Positions 1 through 8,851 of a DNA stretch of 54,747 nucleotides are shown here, piece after piece (the stretch's first letter is position 1; each line of letters starts with the position of its first letter). The notes beneath the pieces are model-generated. The model made no database searches and was not told the origin of the DNA. It saw only the letters and a list, made by a program, of their open reading frames with translations. Made by a program: the position numbers and the translations under genes. This DNA comes from Bacteroidales bacterium (lineage in GTDB: Bacteria > Bacteroidota > Bacteroidia > Bacteroidales > UBA932): assembly GCA_012522855.1 (NCBI GenBank), contig JAAYJQ010000026.1, forward strand, positions 1-54,747, written 5' to 3'.

Positions 1-67
1 TACGTGATGCTGCTTCCAGAACAATACACACACAAGAATAAAACCGAATAAGTGAGCCCTAAAATCG

Positions 68-457
68 ATGGACAAAATGTACAAACAACTTTACGAAAAA
101 AAGTCCAAGATACTATTGCTTATTACAGGACTGCTCAATCTCGGCAAGTGCCAATGCCGGGACTTCGCCTCACAGATCGCCAGCATCTCTCTGTGCATGA
201 TGCAGTACAACATCCTCAGTTACGTCAAGCGGTTCGAGGCATATGAGACCATCGGCGGGCTCTTCCGAGAGGTATCCAAGCAGTCTATCCAACTGACCGT
301 TACCGAAAGGATATGGGAGATCATCATGTCTGTCGTCAATACAATCTCGGAGATCCTCTCTACGGACCCCGTGGAGTTGCTCCGAGGCATTATCAATCAA
401 AATCGTGAAATCATTGCAGTGAAACGTGGCTTCGACCAGATGCAGATCGTCGGCTAA
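68..457 (+). pseudogene. C-terminal remnant of an IS4-like DDE transposase
   Basis: The 129-residue frame resembles the C-terminal part of Bacteroidota IS4-type transposases. The stretch GLLNLGKCQCRDFASQIA, followed by SLCMMQYNILSYVKRFEAYE and a predicted helical tail, is typical of the region just after the catalytic Glu helix. The residues that should precede it (a Trp-x-Ile-Glu-Val-Phe-Phe-like segment) read KKSKILLLITG instead, so the catalytic Glu appears lost. In another frame a short tail ends in a stop at 49-51. No upstream DDE residues or terminal inverted repeats are visible, although the window begins only 67 bases upstream. I read it as a decayed insertion sequence at the edge of the accessory region. 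Family assignment is by motif memory; the exact IS group is uncertain. Confidence 0.6.
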
Positions 458-531
458 ATCACTTGCGAAATTTTAATATCATTATAAAAGAAAACAAACA
501 ACCTGCAGCGGGTCCAACCGGCTCAAGCACT

Positions 532-1002
532 CTATTGTGAAATTATCCTCATTTGTATTTCATCAAATGTAACATTCGAGTTGAAATCAAAATCTTCTTC
601 AACATCGGGAAGCAGATAATCTTCTTTGTCTGGCATAGCTTCTAGAATCTTCTCATCACTAATTGAGAGGTTTTTACGGACTTTCTTGAAGAAACTAATT
701 TCCGAATACTCAATATGTTCGTCGGCCTCTATGGTATCGATGGCTATCTTGATTAATAGTAAGGCAGCTTCGTCTTGCAGTTCTGCCTTTTTAACCTCAT
801 CAATGAGATTATTAAGGAATTGACTTCCTTGGTCGTTAATTGCAACTACATATTCTTCGAGTTTTCTCTGGATGTCTAAACCAGCAAAAATGTTCTCATT
901 GGCAACAGTGCTTTTCAGAAGAGCAATTTCTTCATCTGCAATCTTGCCGTCGCAAGCCATACAACAGAAGGCGGTTTTTAAATATAATTCATTCGTTTCC
1001 AT
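532..1002 (-). CDS. TerB-like protein (last gene of the Hsp70/kinase operon)
   Basis: A 156-residue, helix-rich acidic protein with no signal peptide. The N-terminus (CCMACDGKIADEEI, residues about 13-26) matches the first acidic helix-loop-helix of the TerB/DjlA-like family (typically MAADGxxxxxE). A second similar element (IDTIEADEHIEYSE, about 88-101) gives the usual internal symmetry. TerB domains are cytoplasmic, bind metal in tellurite-resistance TerB, and are known partners of stress or membrane-associated complexes; the function here is unknown. The start lies 11 bp after the stop of the kinase-AAA gene, so the two are probably co-transcribed. The length, about 150 residues, fits a single TerB domain plus a short acidic tail. 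The family call is fairly secure; its role as part of the Hsp70 cluster is inferred from operon position. Confidence 0.75.
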   Translation of the reverse strand: METNELYLKTAFCCMACDGKIADEEIALLKSTVANENIFAGLDIQRKLEEYVVAINDQGSQFLNNLIDEVKKAELQDEAALLLIKIAIDTIEADEHIEYSEISFFKKVRKNLSISDEKILEAMPDKEDYLLPDVEEDFDFNSNVTFDEIQMRIISQ

Positions 1003-1013
1003 ATCTTTATATA

Positions 1014-2771
1014 TTAAAATCCAATCTTTCTCCTTTCGGGTTTTACCGGTTTCACCCCTTCAAACTCATCCCTTATTGCCTCATGCTTCTTGATAATCTC
1101 CATTGTAACACTTGGCTTTGTTTTATTAATAGCTTCTTCAAGAATATCCATTGTAATACAATCGAGATGCCTCCGGAAAACAAACCTTGCCGCAGTATCG
1201 ACAATGAGACGAATATCGGCGGAAACATAATTCTCGGTCATATGTGCCAACTTATCATAGTCTATACCGAAATCAGTTTTTCTATTCATAAGATTAATTC
1301 TGAGCAACTCAGTCCTTGTTTCAAAGTCTGGTTGTGGAATATAATACTTATACTCCAATCTGCCAGCTCTCAGCGCCGCCTCATCTATTTCTGTCAACTT
1401 GTTTGTGGCTCCGATAACAATTACACCATCCTGGCCACAATTATTCAACTGAGCAAGGAATTCATTTACCTCGCCAGCTTCACTTACGTTTGTGTGCTTA
1501 CTTCGGTCCTTAATCATAGCTTCAATCTCATCAAAAAAAAGTACTGCCGGGGCATTTTTCCTCGCCTCATTAAAGATGGAGGCAATCTTCTCTTGTCCTC
1601 CATGAATATAAGGAGAAGCCACGTCGGAGCACTTGACATACTGATAGTAGCAGCCGAGTTCTTCAGCAAATTTTTCAGCAAAAAATGTCTTCCCACATCC
1701 CGGGGGGCCATAGAAAAGAAGCCCGTTCGGAACATGTAATCCTAAAGATTCAGCTTTTTCTGGATTCTTTAGCAAATTGATGACATCATTCTGAAGCTGA
1801 TCTTTCAACGAATGCATTCCTGCCACATCTGCAAAACCATTACCCATCTTTTTTGTCTGCCATTTTGTGGACAATTTACCAGTACCAAAACTCATCGAAG
1901 AAACTTGCAATTTGATTTCGCCATTCAGCGTTTTGATAAATTCCTCTACACTCTGAAATCTATCTTCCGCATTAGGCGCGAGCGCCTTGAGAATAATCGG
2001 TATAAGGTTAGAAAAACTCTCTTTCTTCCCAGAATTAGGAATTCGTAATGCACGATTTTTTTCTGCGATGATTGCTTCCTCGGCAGCATCGGCATCATCT
2101 TTATACTTTGAAAGATCAAAAAAGAAAGGGGGCAATCCAAACAAAAGATGGTAGAGCATTGCCCCTACAGAGTATAGATCTGTCTGCGATGAGAACACAC
2201 CGTTGAATGCCTCTGGGGCTAAATAAAATGGGTTTAGTCCTGTTTTATGGAATGATCGCCTTCCTTGATTTAGAAATCTTGCATATTCAAAATCTATAAT
2301 CTTTGGATGTACACAGCTCTTAGTCATATCGAGCATTACATTTTGTATGGTTAGCTCATTATGGATGACGGGCGAAGGTAAGTTATGTAAGAACTTTAAT
2401 CCATTCAGTACACCACTAGCAATCTGTTTGGCCTCGTATGCGCTGCAACGTTGTACTCTGGTTATTTTCTGGGCTAGCGTTTCCCCACTTATAAACTCAT
2501 AGACAAGAAAAGCTTTATGTTGTCCACTAATAACTATTTCACCAGAATCGTGATATGTCGTGATATTTGGATGCGATAAGTGTTTAGAAATCTCTATCTC
2601 AAGGATATTACCATTATGATATTGAGACTTGTGCAGTTTTGTACAGTCGATAAGTTTTAAAAAAAAATTCATATTACTATCGTCCTTTACACGATAGGTC
2701 TCAGCATAATGTCCTTCCTTTATGGGAAAAGAAATGGTATAAGAATCGATAACTAATCCTTTTGGTAGCAT
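1014..2771 (-). CDS. Ser/Thr kinase-like domain fused to AAA+ ATPase
   Basis: 585 residues. Residues about 10-285 form a eukaryote-like kinase fold: a glycine-loop equivalent (EGHYAETY), the VAIK-type Lys (FLKL, K39), a helix-C Glu, a DFG-equivalent DFE (D160) and an APE motif. The HRD catalytic loop reads HNE (137-139) followed by LTIQN, so the catalytic Asp is Glu and the +2 Lys is Thr: a probable pseudokinase or atypical kinase. Residues about 310-560 are a classical FtsH/SpoVK-type AAA+ module: Walker A GPPGCGKT (355-362), Walker B AVLFFDEIE, sensor GATN and an arginine-finger region (RAGRLEYKYYIPQPD). An earlier in-frame TTG at 2792 exists, but ATG at 2771 begins MLPKG, a common start of this kinase type. 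A 248-bp gap separates it from the Hsp70 gene. It probably remodels or senses a partner in an ATP-dependent way; the substrate is unknown. Confidence 0.85.
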   Translation of the reverse strand: MLPKGLVIDSYTISFPIKEGHYAETYRVKDDSNMNFFLKLIDCTKLHKSQYHNGNILEIEISKHLSHPNITTYHDSGEIVISGQHKAFLVYEFISGETLAQKITRVQRCSAYEAKQIASGVLNGLKFLHNLPSPVIHNELTIQNVMLDMTKSCVHPKIIDFEYARFLNQGRRSFHKTGLNPFYLAPEAFNGVFSSQTDLYSVGAMLYHLLFGLPPFFFDLSKYKDDADAAEEAIIAEKNRALRIPNSGKKESFSNLIPIILKALAPNAEDRFQSVEEFIKTLNGEIKLQVSSMSFGTGKLSTKWQTKKMGNGFADVAGMHSLKDQLQNDVINLLKNPEKAESLGLHVPNGLLFYGPPGCGKTFFAEKFAEELGCYYQYVKCSDVASPYIHGGQEKIASIFNEARKNAPAVLFFDEIEAMIKDRSKHTNVSEAGEVNEFLAQLNNCGQDGVIVIGATNKLTEIDEAALRAGRLEYKYYIPQPDFETRTELLRINLMNRKTDFGIDYDKLAHMTENYVSADIRLIVDTAARFVFRRHLDCITMDILEEAINKTKPSVTMEIIKKHEAIRDEFEGVKPVKPERRKIGF

Positions 2772-3019
2772 AAACAAAAAAGGCTTTATCAAAAAATCAG
2801 ACTCACAAGTCCGAATATTACTCCCAATATAAAGATATTAAAAATATAAACTGCTATAAATAATTATAGAATCCGTATTTTACTCGATCCGTAAATATGC
2901 GATTTGACCTGGATGGCATTACAAGATAACTGAATAAATACTTCAAAGCAAGCATCTGTCCAAACATCAAGAAGCCATGTTAAACAAATTACGAAACATG
3001 GCGCTAGAGTGCGATGATG

Positions 3020-5506
3020 TTAAAACTTGATCTTTTGGTTCTCGGGCATATCTAGTAAATCATACACCGTTAAGCAAACCTCTCTAAGATCTTCAACATC
3101 CGGATTACCAGAACCAATCATCTGGATTCCCCGATTGAGTTGTCGACGTGCTTCTGATACACTCCTCCATCTATTAGAACTAAAGTTATCAGAATAGTAC
3201 TGAATGAATCCCATGAGTTGATAAACATACGTACATGCAACAAACACTTCGCGGATGTTATCCAGTGTTTTGCGTGCTACTTGCAGATTCTTGCTGGAAA
3301 TTGCGCGGTCGGTACGTTCTCGAAGATCAACTACCTCACTGTCATACTTGTTGCCTAGTTCATTGTTTGCCTTCTCAAGGAGTGAGAATTCGGTCCTAAG
3401 TTCTGCTTCCAAGGAATCCCACTCATGGTTCTTCTCCACAGTTTCCATTGAGCGAAATACTTCCCGCAGGGAGGCTAGGAGATGCATTGTACCGTCTGCA
3501 GTACTGATCTCTCCATCAAAGCGTTGTTCAATGTCTCGGAGTTGCTTGGTTGACTCCTCCAGTTCCACGTCTGTAATCGCTTTGGTATTCTGGAGGGTTG
3601 CATGCCACCTCTTGGCCTCGTCGAAGCGTTCACGAACTTCTTTCTCGTTATCTTCGACTGAACGGGCTTTGACATCAATGTCGCGCTCGATTGATTCAGC
3701 AATAAACGGGAAATTGACTTCAAGTTTCATAAGCTGAGAACGGTCTACCTTGATGGTAATATCAACGTCGCTGTTCTCAGGCACAAGGGCTGGCACGTCA
3801 TCTCCGGTGACGATAACATCGAAAACATGGTCGTTGTAAATGGCGCTGGTGCCCTCGGCCTCACTCTCACCGATGTAGATGGGAATGACCAAACGGTCAT
3901 CAGTCATGCCCGGACGCAGCTTCTTTGGCGTTTTCAAACCATTCCGGACACCGACAGCGGGCAATTGCTTATTTTTTTCCAGGCCCTTGAGAGGGACGAA
4001 TACGTCTTTGCTCTTTTGTTCATCATGGACCTCGATGCCGATATTTCGAGGCAATATGGCGCTGCCTACTACCGTACCTTGTATAATGTTGATTTCATTC
4101 GGCATACAAGGTATATTGGTTCCTGTTCTATCATATGTAAAGATACTGAATGAATTCGCTTTGCCCTCATTTAACTGGCACTCGACAACGTCGCCAATCT
4201 CATTAATTTCGACTCTTCCGCTTGACCATGCCTTATCACCGCGCACAAACTCCACATAAACTTTCTCAGGCAAAGCACCTGTGCTTTCGGGAAGGAGTTT
4301 CACGGAAACATACTCCAGTGTTTCAACTGAACTGGTACTATACTGAACATCCAGGGCAATCGTCCCTGCTTTTATTTCTTCAGTAACTGCGCATTCGATA
4401 CCGGATGCATAAAGCGCAGCGCCCCTGGCAACTGCAGTCATTGGGTCGATGCTGGTATCAACATTCGGCGTTACCTGATCCCTGAGTAACTGGCGCAGAA
4501 TAGGGGAATATGTAGGACCCCCAACGAGAATCAGCGTGTCAAGTTTATTGGTAAGGTTGTTACGATCAATCAGTTTCTTAGTGATATCTACAGCCTTCTG
4601 GAATATCGGTGTTACGACCTTTTCAAGTTGCGCACGGGTAATCACCATATCCAGTTCGATAGGGTTTCCTTCGTCATCGTCGCCAAATTCATCTAACTGG
4701 GACATGATATCGCACCTGTCCTTGAATGAGAGTTGGTTCTTCGCCTGCTCCGCATAAAACTTCATGGCATCGCGAAGAATCTGCTTTTTAGCGTCATCTT
4801 CAAGTATTTCATCAATAATGTAATTATTCTGGATGTACGGAATGATGATTTCGTCAACAATTGCATAGTCGAGGTTCTTACCGCCAAGGTAATTATCTCC
4901 TTCCGTATCAGTAACCTGCATTATACCGTCTTCCACTTTGAGGACAGCAGCGTCGAAAGTGCCACCACCAAAGTCAAACACAACCCAATGGCCGTTCTTC
5001 CTATCCGTGCTAAGTCCGTATGCCATTGATGCTGTAATAGGTTCTTGAAGCAATTCGCAGTGTTCAATTCCGGCCAAGGTCGCAGCACGTTTTGTCGCCG
5101 CAATTTGGTCGGGTGTAAATTTGGCTGGAATAGTAATAACACAAGAAGAAATATTATCGTCAGAAACGAAAGATTTCAAGGTCTTCAATATCTCGGAAGA
5201 CAAATCTTCCGATAAGAAAGAACGCCCCATATTGGAGCTGTCATACTTGATATCCAAGCCCATTGTGCGTTTGAATTCTAAGAATACATTTCTCTGATCA
5301 TTGGACCAATTCTTAGTGGCACGTGCTTTGTCTTGGCGCAAATCATTATAGGCGCTGTCACCCACTTTTGTCACCTGTCTTCGGGTAAAAGAAATGCATG
5401 AAGGAAGGGTATCTTTTAAGGTGTCTGTTTTTTTGATTATAGGCTCCCCGTTCTCCATTTTGCAAATTGCGGAATTCGTCGTTCCTAGATCGATTCCGTA
5501 CTTCAT
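3020..5506 (-). CDS. Divergent Hsp70/DnaK-family ATPase with unusual C-terminal half
   Basis: 828 residues, versus about 640 for housekeeping DnaK. The Hsp70 nucleotide-binding domain occupies about 1-375: phosphate-1 motif GIDLGTTNSA (4-13), phosphate-2 FDFGGGTFD (177-185), and the adenosine motif LVGGPTYSPIL (about 327-337) followed by ARGAALYASG. Beyond it the canonical DnaK linker and substrate-binding signature (DVTPLSLG) are not seen. Instead there is a beta-rich region (about 385-600) and a long charged helical C-terminus (about 610-828). The ATG at 5506 is preferred over an in-frame ATG at 5521 because it begins MKYGIDLG and has AGGT upstream. The gene follows the coiled-coil membrane protein by about 23 bp. 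I infer a specialised chaperone or actin-fold ATPase that works with the J-like protein of the same operon, not the housekeeping DnaK. Confidence 0.88.
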   Translation of the reverse strand: MKYGIDLGTTNSAICKMENGEPIIKKTDTLKDTLPSCISFTRRQVTKVGDSAYNDLRQDKARATKNWSNDQRNVFLEFKRTMGLDIKYDSSNMGRSFLSEDLSSEILKTLKSFVSDDNISSCVITIPAKFTPDQIAATKRAATLAGIEHCELLQEPITASMAYGLSTDRKNGHWVVFDFGGGTFDAAVLKVEDGIMQVTDTEGDNYLGGKNLDYAIVDEIIIPYIQNNYIIDEILEDDAKKQILRDAMKFYAEQAKNQLSFKDRCDIMSQLDEFGDDDEGNPIELDMVITRAQLEKVVTPIFQKAVDITKKLIDRNNLTNKLDTLILVGGPTYSPILRQLLRDQVTPNVDTSIDPMTAVARGAALYASGIECAVTEEIKAGTIALDVQYSTSSVETLEYVSVKLLPESTGALPEKVYVEFVRGDKAWSSGRVEINEIGDVVECQLNEGKANSFSIFTYDRTGTNIPCMPNEINIIQGTVVGSAILPRNIGIEVHDEQKSKDVFVPLKGLEKNKQLPAVGVRNGLKTPKKLRPGMTDDRLVIPIYIGESEAEGTSAIYNDHVFDVIVTGDDVPALVPENSDVDITIKVDRSQLMKLEVNFPFIAESIERDIDVKARSVEDNEKEVRERFDEAKRWHATLQNTKAITDVELEESTKQLRDIEQRFDGEISTADGTMHLLASLREVFRSMETVEKNHEWDSLEAELRTEFSLLEKANNELGNKYDSEVVDLRERTDRAISSKNLQVARKTLDNIREVFVACTYVYQLMGFIQYYSDNFSSNRWRSVSEARRQLNRGIQMIGSGNPDVEDLREVCLTVYDLLDMPENQKIKF

Positions 5507-5529
5507 CTTGACCTGTATCATATCGTTAT

Positions 5530-6435
5530 TTATATATTTTGACTAACTGTAATTTGCGCTGCTTGAATCATTTGCCCATGATAATTGATCTGTGGCTTGA
5601 TAATACCAGTAATGATCTGCTTACCCTGTTCGATGTTCTCGTCCTCAACAAAATTGGCAATGACTTTCATGCCCTCATGATAAGGTTTCCCTAACATGTC
5701 GACAAGCTCGTAACTGTTGGCAAGGAGATTATTCTTCATCTGGCTAATTGAATTGGTGAGTTGCCTATATCCACGGACGGAAGGATTCATTCTATACAGC
5801 GTCATCTCCATAAAAGTAATTCTGTCAGCAAGAGCAATGATAAGATTCTGTTCATTTTGAGAGGATGCCCCGGCCGCAGAAAGAGCCCCAATAGAAGAAG
5901 ATATATTTTGAATTTCGATAATCTCTGAAGATAACCGACTCACAATCTCTTCATTGAGTTTTTCTGTCTTTCTTCGCAATGCATCTATCTTAGCATTATC
6001 CTTTCGGTTCAGAAGGAACGTGAGAAGTGCTGACAGGGTCAAAACAACCAAAGCAATGATAATACCCCAAATCGTTTTCTCTTCAATATTTTCCTTCTGG
6101 TCAGAGACGATGGCGTTGATTTGCAGTATTTGTCTCTCGAACCCACTCTTTGCATCCCTAAGGGCGTCCCCTGTATTTACCAAACTGGCCTCTGCAGCAG
6201 AGACTCGTCTAGCGATAACTTCAGATTCTCCATGTAAGCTCCTCATCATGTTCTCTAGAGTGGCAACTCTTTTTTTCAGGGCATCATTTGCCGCAGATAG
6301 GTCGGAATTTGCCTGCTTGAGAATTGATACCTCTTTGCTAAGGGAATCAGAAGCAGTCGTAGACATGGCCACTTCCTGCGAATGAACAGGTATGGCAATC
6401 AGTATCGCAAGCACGATAATACTAATTCTATTCAT
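5530..6435 (-). CDS. Membrane-anchored coiled-coil protein in the Hsp70 operon
   Basis: 301 residues. The N-terminus (MNRISIIVLAILIAIPVHSQ) is a signal peptide or signal anchor. Residues about 28-115 are a heptad-rich coiled coil (Leu/Ala-spaced, many Lys/Glu). A strong transmembrane helix lies at about 122-143 (TIWGIIIALVVLTLSALLTF), followed by a second helical segment with Lys/Glu repeats and a C-terminal helical domain. This suggests a periplasmic or extracytoplasmic coiled coil joined through the inner membrane to a cytoplasmic domain. The chosen ATG overlaps the end of the upstream gene by 8 bp, which indicates translational coupling; an earlier in-frame ATG (6483) would lie deep inside that gene and would hide the signal sequence. 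I recognise no named family. By position it could anchor the Hsp70/J-like pair to the membrane. Confidence 0.75.
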   Translation of the reverse strand: MNRISIIVLAILIAIPVHSQEVAMSTTASDSLSKEVSILKQANSDLSAANDALKKRVATLENMMRSLHGESEVIARRVSAAEASLVNTGDALRDAKSGFERQILQINAIVSDQKENIEEKTIWGIIIALVVLTLSALLTFLLNRKDNAKIDALRRKTEKLNEEIVSRLSSEIIEIQNISSSIGALSAAGASSQNEQNLIIALADRITFMEMTLYRMNPSVRGYRQLTNSISQMKNNLLANSYELVDMLGKPYHEGMKVIANFVEDENIEQGKQIITGIIKPQINYHGQMIQAAQITVSQNI

Positions 6436-8038
6436 GGCTGTAAATGCTAATAAACTTGTCAAGTATTGTTCGGATAAACGCATTTATCCGTTTTTTATCC
6501 TTAAGATGTTCTACCCATGTCGGGGAATATCTGTAGTAGAACCTGATTAATAGGCGACCAAACACATAATAACGAAGTACCTTATCACGGAAATCACGAA
6601 GAACCATTACCTGAGGTTCATCATAATCACCATATACCATTGTGGCAATATAACAACCACTGGAAGAGGAAGTTCTCCTCATGGCCGAATCCAATTGAGA
6701 CTTAAGACTATTCAACGTGCGATTATTGACATCGAAACGTTGACGTTCTTGAGCAGTCATATCTAACCGTCCAATTATCGCCATTGCATTGACAGCGGAA
6801 TCCAAGGTTGTCGCTAATGTACCATCGGCGATATTCATCCCTATTACGGCACTGCTCTGCGCACGGTTTACGACTTCTACGAGCATCCCAAGAGCATTGT
6901 TTGCCACAGCGCTCGAGATTTTGAGATAAAAATCATCTTGAGAGCCAAGATTTCGCTTAATAACGGTCAAATGAGGTACGCAATTATTAACAAGCGCGCG
7001 TGCTCTTGCAATAGAAGGAGTTGCAGCCTGGAAAGATTTCAGTTCTAAAGCTATTTTGGCTAAATCCTTCTCATAAGCACTTCGCTCTTTCTTCAATCTT
7101 AATATGTCTACATTCTCTTGACAACGGCCCCTTACTATTCTTCCAACAGCAATAGAGAGCGCATATTCTTGAAGTTCGAGACCATTGTCAATATCGTTAT
7201 CGTCATCCGAATTGTTGAAGTAATTGATGCCGCATTGGAGAATCTGTTTTGCAAGATTATCAGCAACAGACTGGTATTGAATATCATCGGTACCAACGAT
7301 GATCCGCAGTGAGGCAAGAGGAGAACGAGTATTACGAATTAGGACCCTTCCCGCACTTAAAGATGCGGGGGCATCTGTGACAGATACACTTTTTGCCTTG
7401 GCAATTTCGTGATTAATCAAAGATAGCAGTTCATCTGCTGCCTTTTGGCTGACATATGATTTGTCATCATGGTTACTGACAAACTGTAAGAATGTCTCGG
7501 CTTTTACTTTTTTCAAGAGTTCATCGATGAAGAGATGTGCAAGATCATCCTCTGAAATCTGAAAAGTGTCGCCGCAAATGGCTGTACAGAATTGTCCTCG
7601 GTATGTATAATCATGAACTAAGGAAGAATACGCAACATACGCGGAGGCATAATCGGCTTTGAGCAATGATAAAACTGCACGGTTAATCAATGATGAGAAA
7701 CTTTGCCTTCTAGAAAAAATAGACATCGCTTTATCACTATCTCCAGAAGCAAGATTGTTCAAGCCCGTGTCGTCAATCGGGTCTGCATTGCAGAACCAGA
7801 ATAACGCGTAGCGAATTTTATCGTTCGGTAAATTAATTGCAGCCTGGGCGGCTTGGGTTATTTCTAAAGTTCGATTTAAATTTGGCAATAGACCTTGCAT
7901 ATCAGTGGGAAACTCTACCGAACGTCCCACATTTAGATAAGCCTTCATTTTTCCAACATTTCGAACAATCTCAGTTTGTTTACAATTACTGTAAACTCCT
8001 AAAATCCTAAATGGGTTATTTGTTATAATCTCTAACAT
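6428..8038 (-). CDS. J-domain-like protein with C-terminal CFI-box domain
   Basis: 536 residues, first gene of the operon. The N-terminus (NPFRILGVYSNCKQTEI..., residues 8-30) looks like helices I-II of a J-domain, but the HPD tripeptide is absent; the loop region reads EFPTD. The middle is long and helical. The last 75 residues begin CYIATMVYG (462-470) and continue through LRDFRD and GRLLIRFYYRYSPTW. This is the CFIATAAYG-type CFI-box C-terminal domain found in many bacterial stress or signalling proteins, whose function is not established. No signal peptide. Its placement before a transmembrane coiled-coil gene and an Hsp70 gene supports a cochaperone role. Missing HPD means normal stimulation of Hsp70 ATPase is doubtful. 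Domain identification of the CFI-box is strong; the J-like call is inference. Confidence 0.75.
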   Translation of the reverse strand: MLEIITNNPFRILGVYSNCKQTEIVRNVGKMKAYLNVGRSVEFPTDMQGLLPNLNRTLEITQAAQAAINLPNDKIRYALFWFCNADPIDDTGLNNLASGDSDKAMSIFSRRQSFSSLINRAVLSLLKADYASAYVAYSSLVHDYTYRGQFCTAICGDTFQISEDDLAHLFIDELLKKVKAETFLQFVSNHDDKSYVSQKAADELLSLINHEIAKAKSVSVTDAPASLSAGRVLIRNTRSPLASLRIIVGTDDIQYQSVADNLAKQILQCGINYFNNSDDDNDIDNGLELQEYALSIAVGRIVRGRCQENVDILRLKKERSAYEKDLAKIALELKSFQAATPSIARARALVNNCVPHLTVIKRNLGSQDDFYLKISSAVANNALGMLVEVVNRAQSSAVIGMNIADGTLATTLDSAVNAMAIIGRLDMTAQERQRFDVNNRTLNSLKSQLDSAMRRTSSSSGCYIATMVYGDYDEPQVMVLRDFRDKVLRYYVFGRLLIRFYYRYSPTWVEHLKDKKRINAFIRTILDKFISIYSHE

Positions 8039-8136
8039 TAGATATCAGTTATTATTACTTCCGTATCAACTAATCCTCATTCTTATAAGTTCCTTTATGA
8101 ACGTTCTATGCATAGAGAATCTTTTCGTCAGCATTA

Positions 8137-8397
8137 TCATATGAAGTAACCGCCTTTTAAGACGAATGCGCAAAGAATATTCCGGTTGTCCATACGGATG
8201 TCAGCCACGTGGGCAGCGAGGATAATTCGCTTGTCATTTCGATTCGAGACACCCAAAGTCAGTTCCGGGGTCGCATTGCAGGGGATGAAAATAGAAAGAA
8301 TAACGTCTCGATCATCTCCAAAGACGGAAGCAGAAGGTTTTCCGACAAAACGGGAGTCTTCATCCCCTATGTCCTTAACTTCGTTGGTCATTACCAT
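8137..8397 (-). CDS. Small uncharacterised ORF, coding strand uncertain
   Basis: An 86-codon minus-strand frame from an ATG at 8397 ends in a hydrophobic tail. The opposite strand also has an open frame over nearly the same bases (to a stop near 8433), so the coding strand cannot be decided by eye. No family, signal peptide or good ribosome-binding site is recognised. It sits between the Hsp70 operon and a truncated LytTR fragment, in a stretch full of gene debris, and may itself be a relic. Confidence 0.25.
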   Translation of the reverse strand: MVMTNEVKDIGDEDSRFVGKPSASVFGDDRDVILSIFIPCNATPELTLGVSNRNDKRIILAAHVADIRMDNRNILCAFVLKGGYFI

Positions 8398-8433
8398 CAG
8401 TTTTCAGTGCACCTAAATAATTTTTATGTTTAA

Positions 8434-8562
8434 TCAATACTTCGCGAGACGCGCACGGATGCTGCCGTTGGAATAATTCCCGTTGGCAAAGATAAATTCT
8501 AATCTTGCCGCCGGGATCCGGAGCGATTCCGTCCCATTTGATATGACAACAACCTGATTCAT
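8434..8562 (-). pseudogene. Truncated LytTR DNA-binding domain fragment
   Basis: A 42-codon frame reads MNQVVVISNGTESLRIPAAR and then LEFIFANGNYSNG. That is the opening of a LytTR DNA-binding domain (pattern VISN...IP...I.YI.A.GNYS), as found at the C-terminus of Bacteroidota LytTR response regulators. After GNYSNG the match stops and the frame ends within 10 residues, so about two thirds of the domain and any receiver domain are missing. It is best read as a deletion relic. The match is by motif only. Confidence 0.55.
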
Positions 8563-8851
8563 TGGAATATTACTTACAAATTTAATGATTTCTTTTTATC
8601 AATCCATCAAACTTGTTTAGTTTTTTGTATGAAACCGAAATATACAGTATGAAATGTCTTAGAAATGATTTCTCCTGACTCCTGTTTCGGGGCATACATA
8701 ATCCATGTAATTATACCTCTAATATTTTCTATTTATAGTTGTTGGGAAGCCCATCAGCAACAAGAACAGCTCTTTGCTCAACTAGAAAGTATTTTGAGCT
8801 TTCGCGGAATGCTATAGATCGAATGAAGATACGATGATGTTGCGCCCAGCC
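8563..8851. other. AT-rich intergenic stretch, no gene seen
   Basis: About 290 bases with stops in all frames and no recognisable RNA, repeat or family match. It separates the LytTR fragment from an esterase gene fragment and is most simply read as decayed DNA. Confidence 0.5.

Noticed and set aside
840..1739. 299-codon plus-strand frame
   Set aside because: Antisense to the kinase-AAA and TerB genes, with Cys/His/Ile-rich composition typical of a shadow frame.
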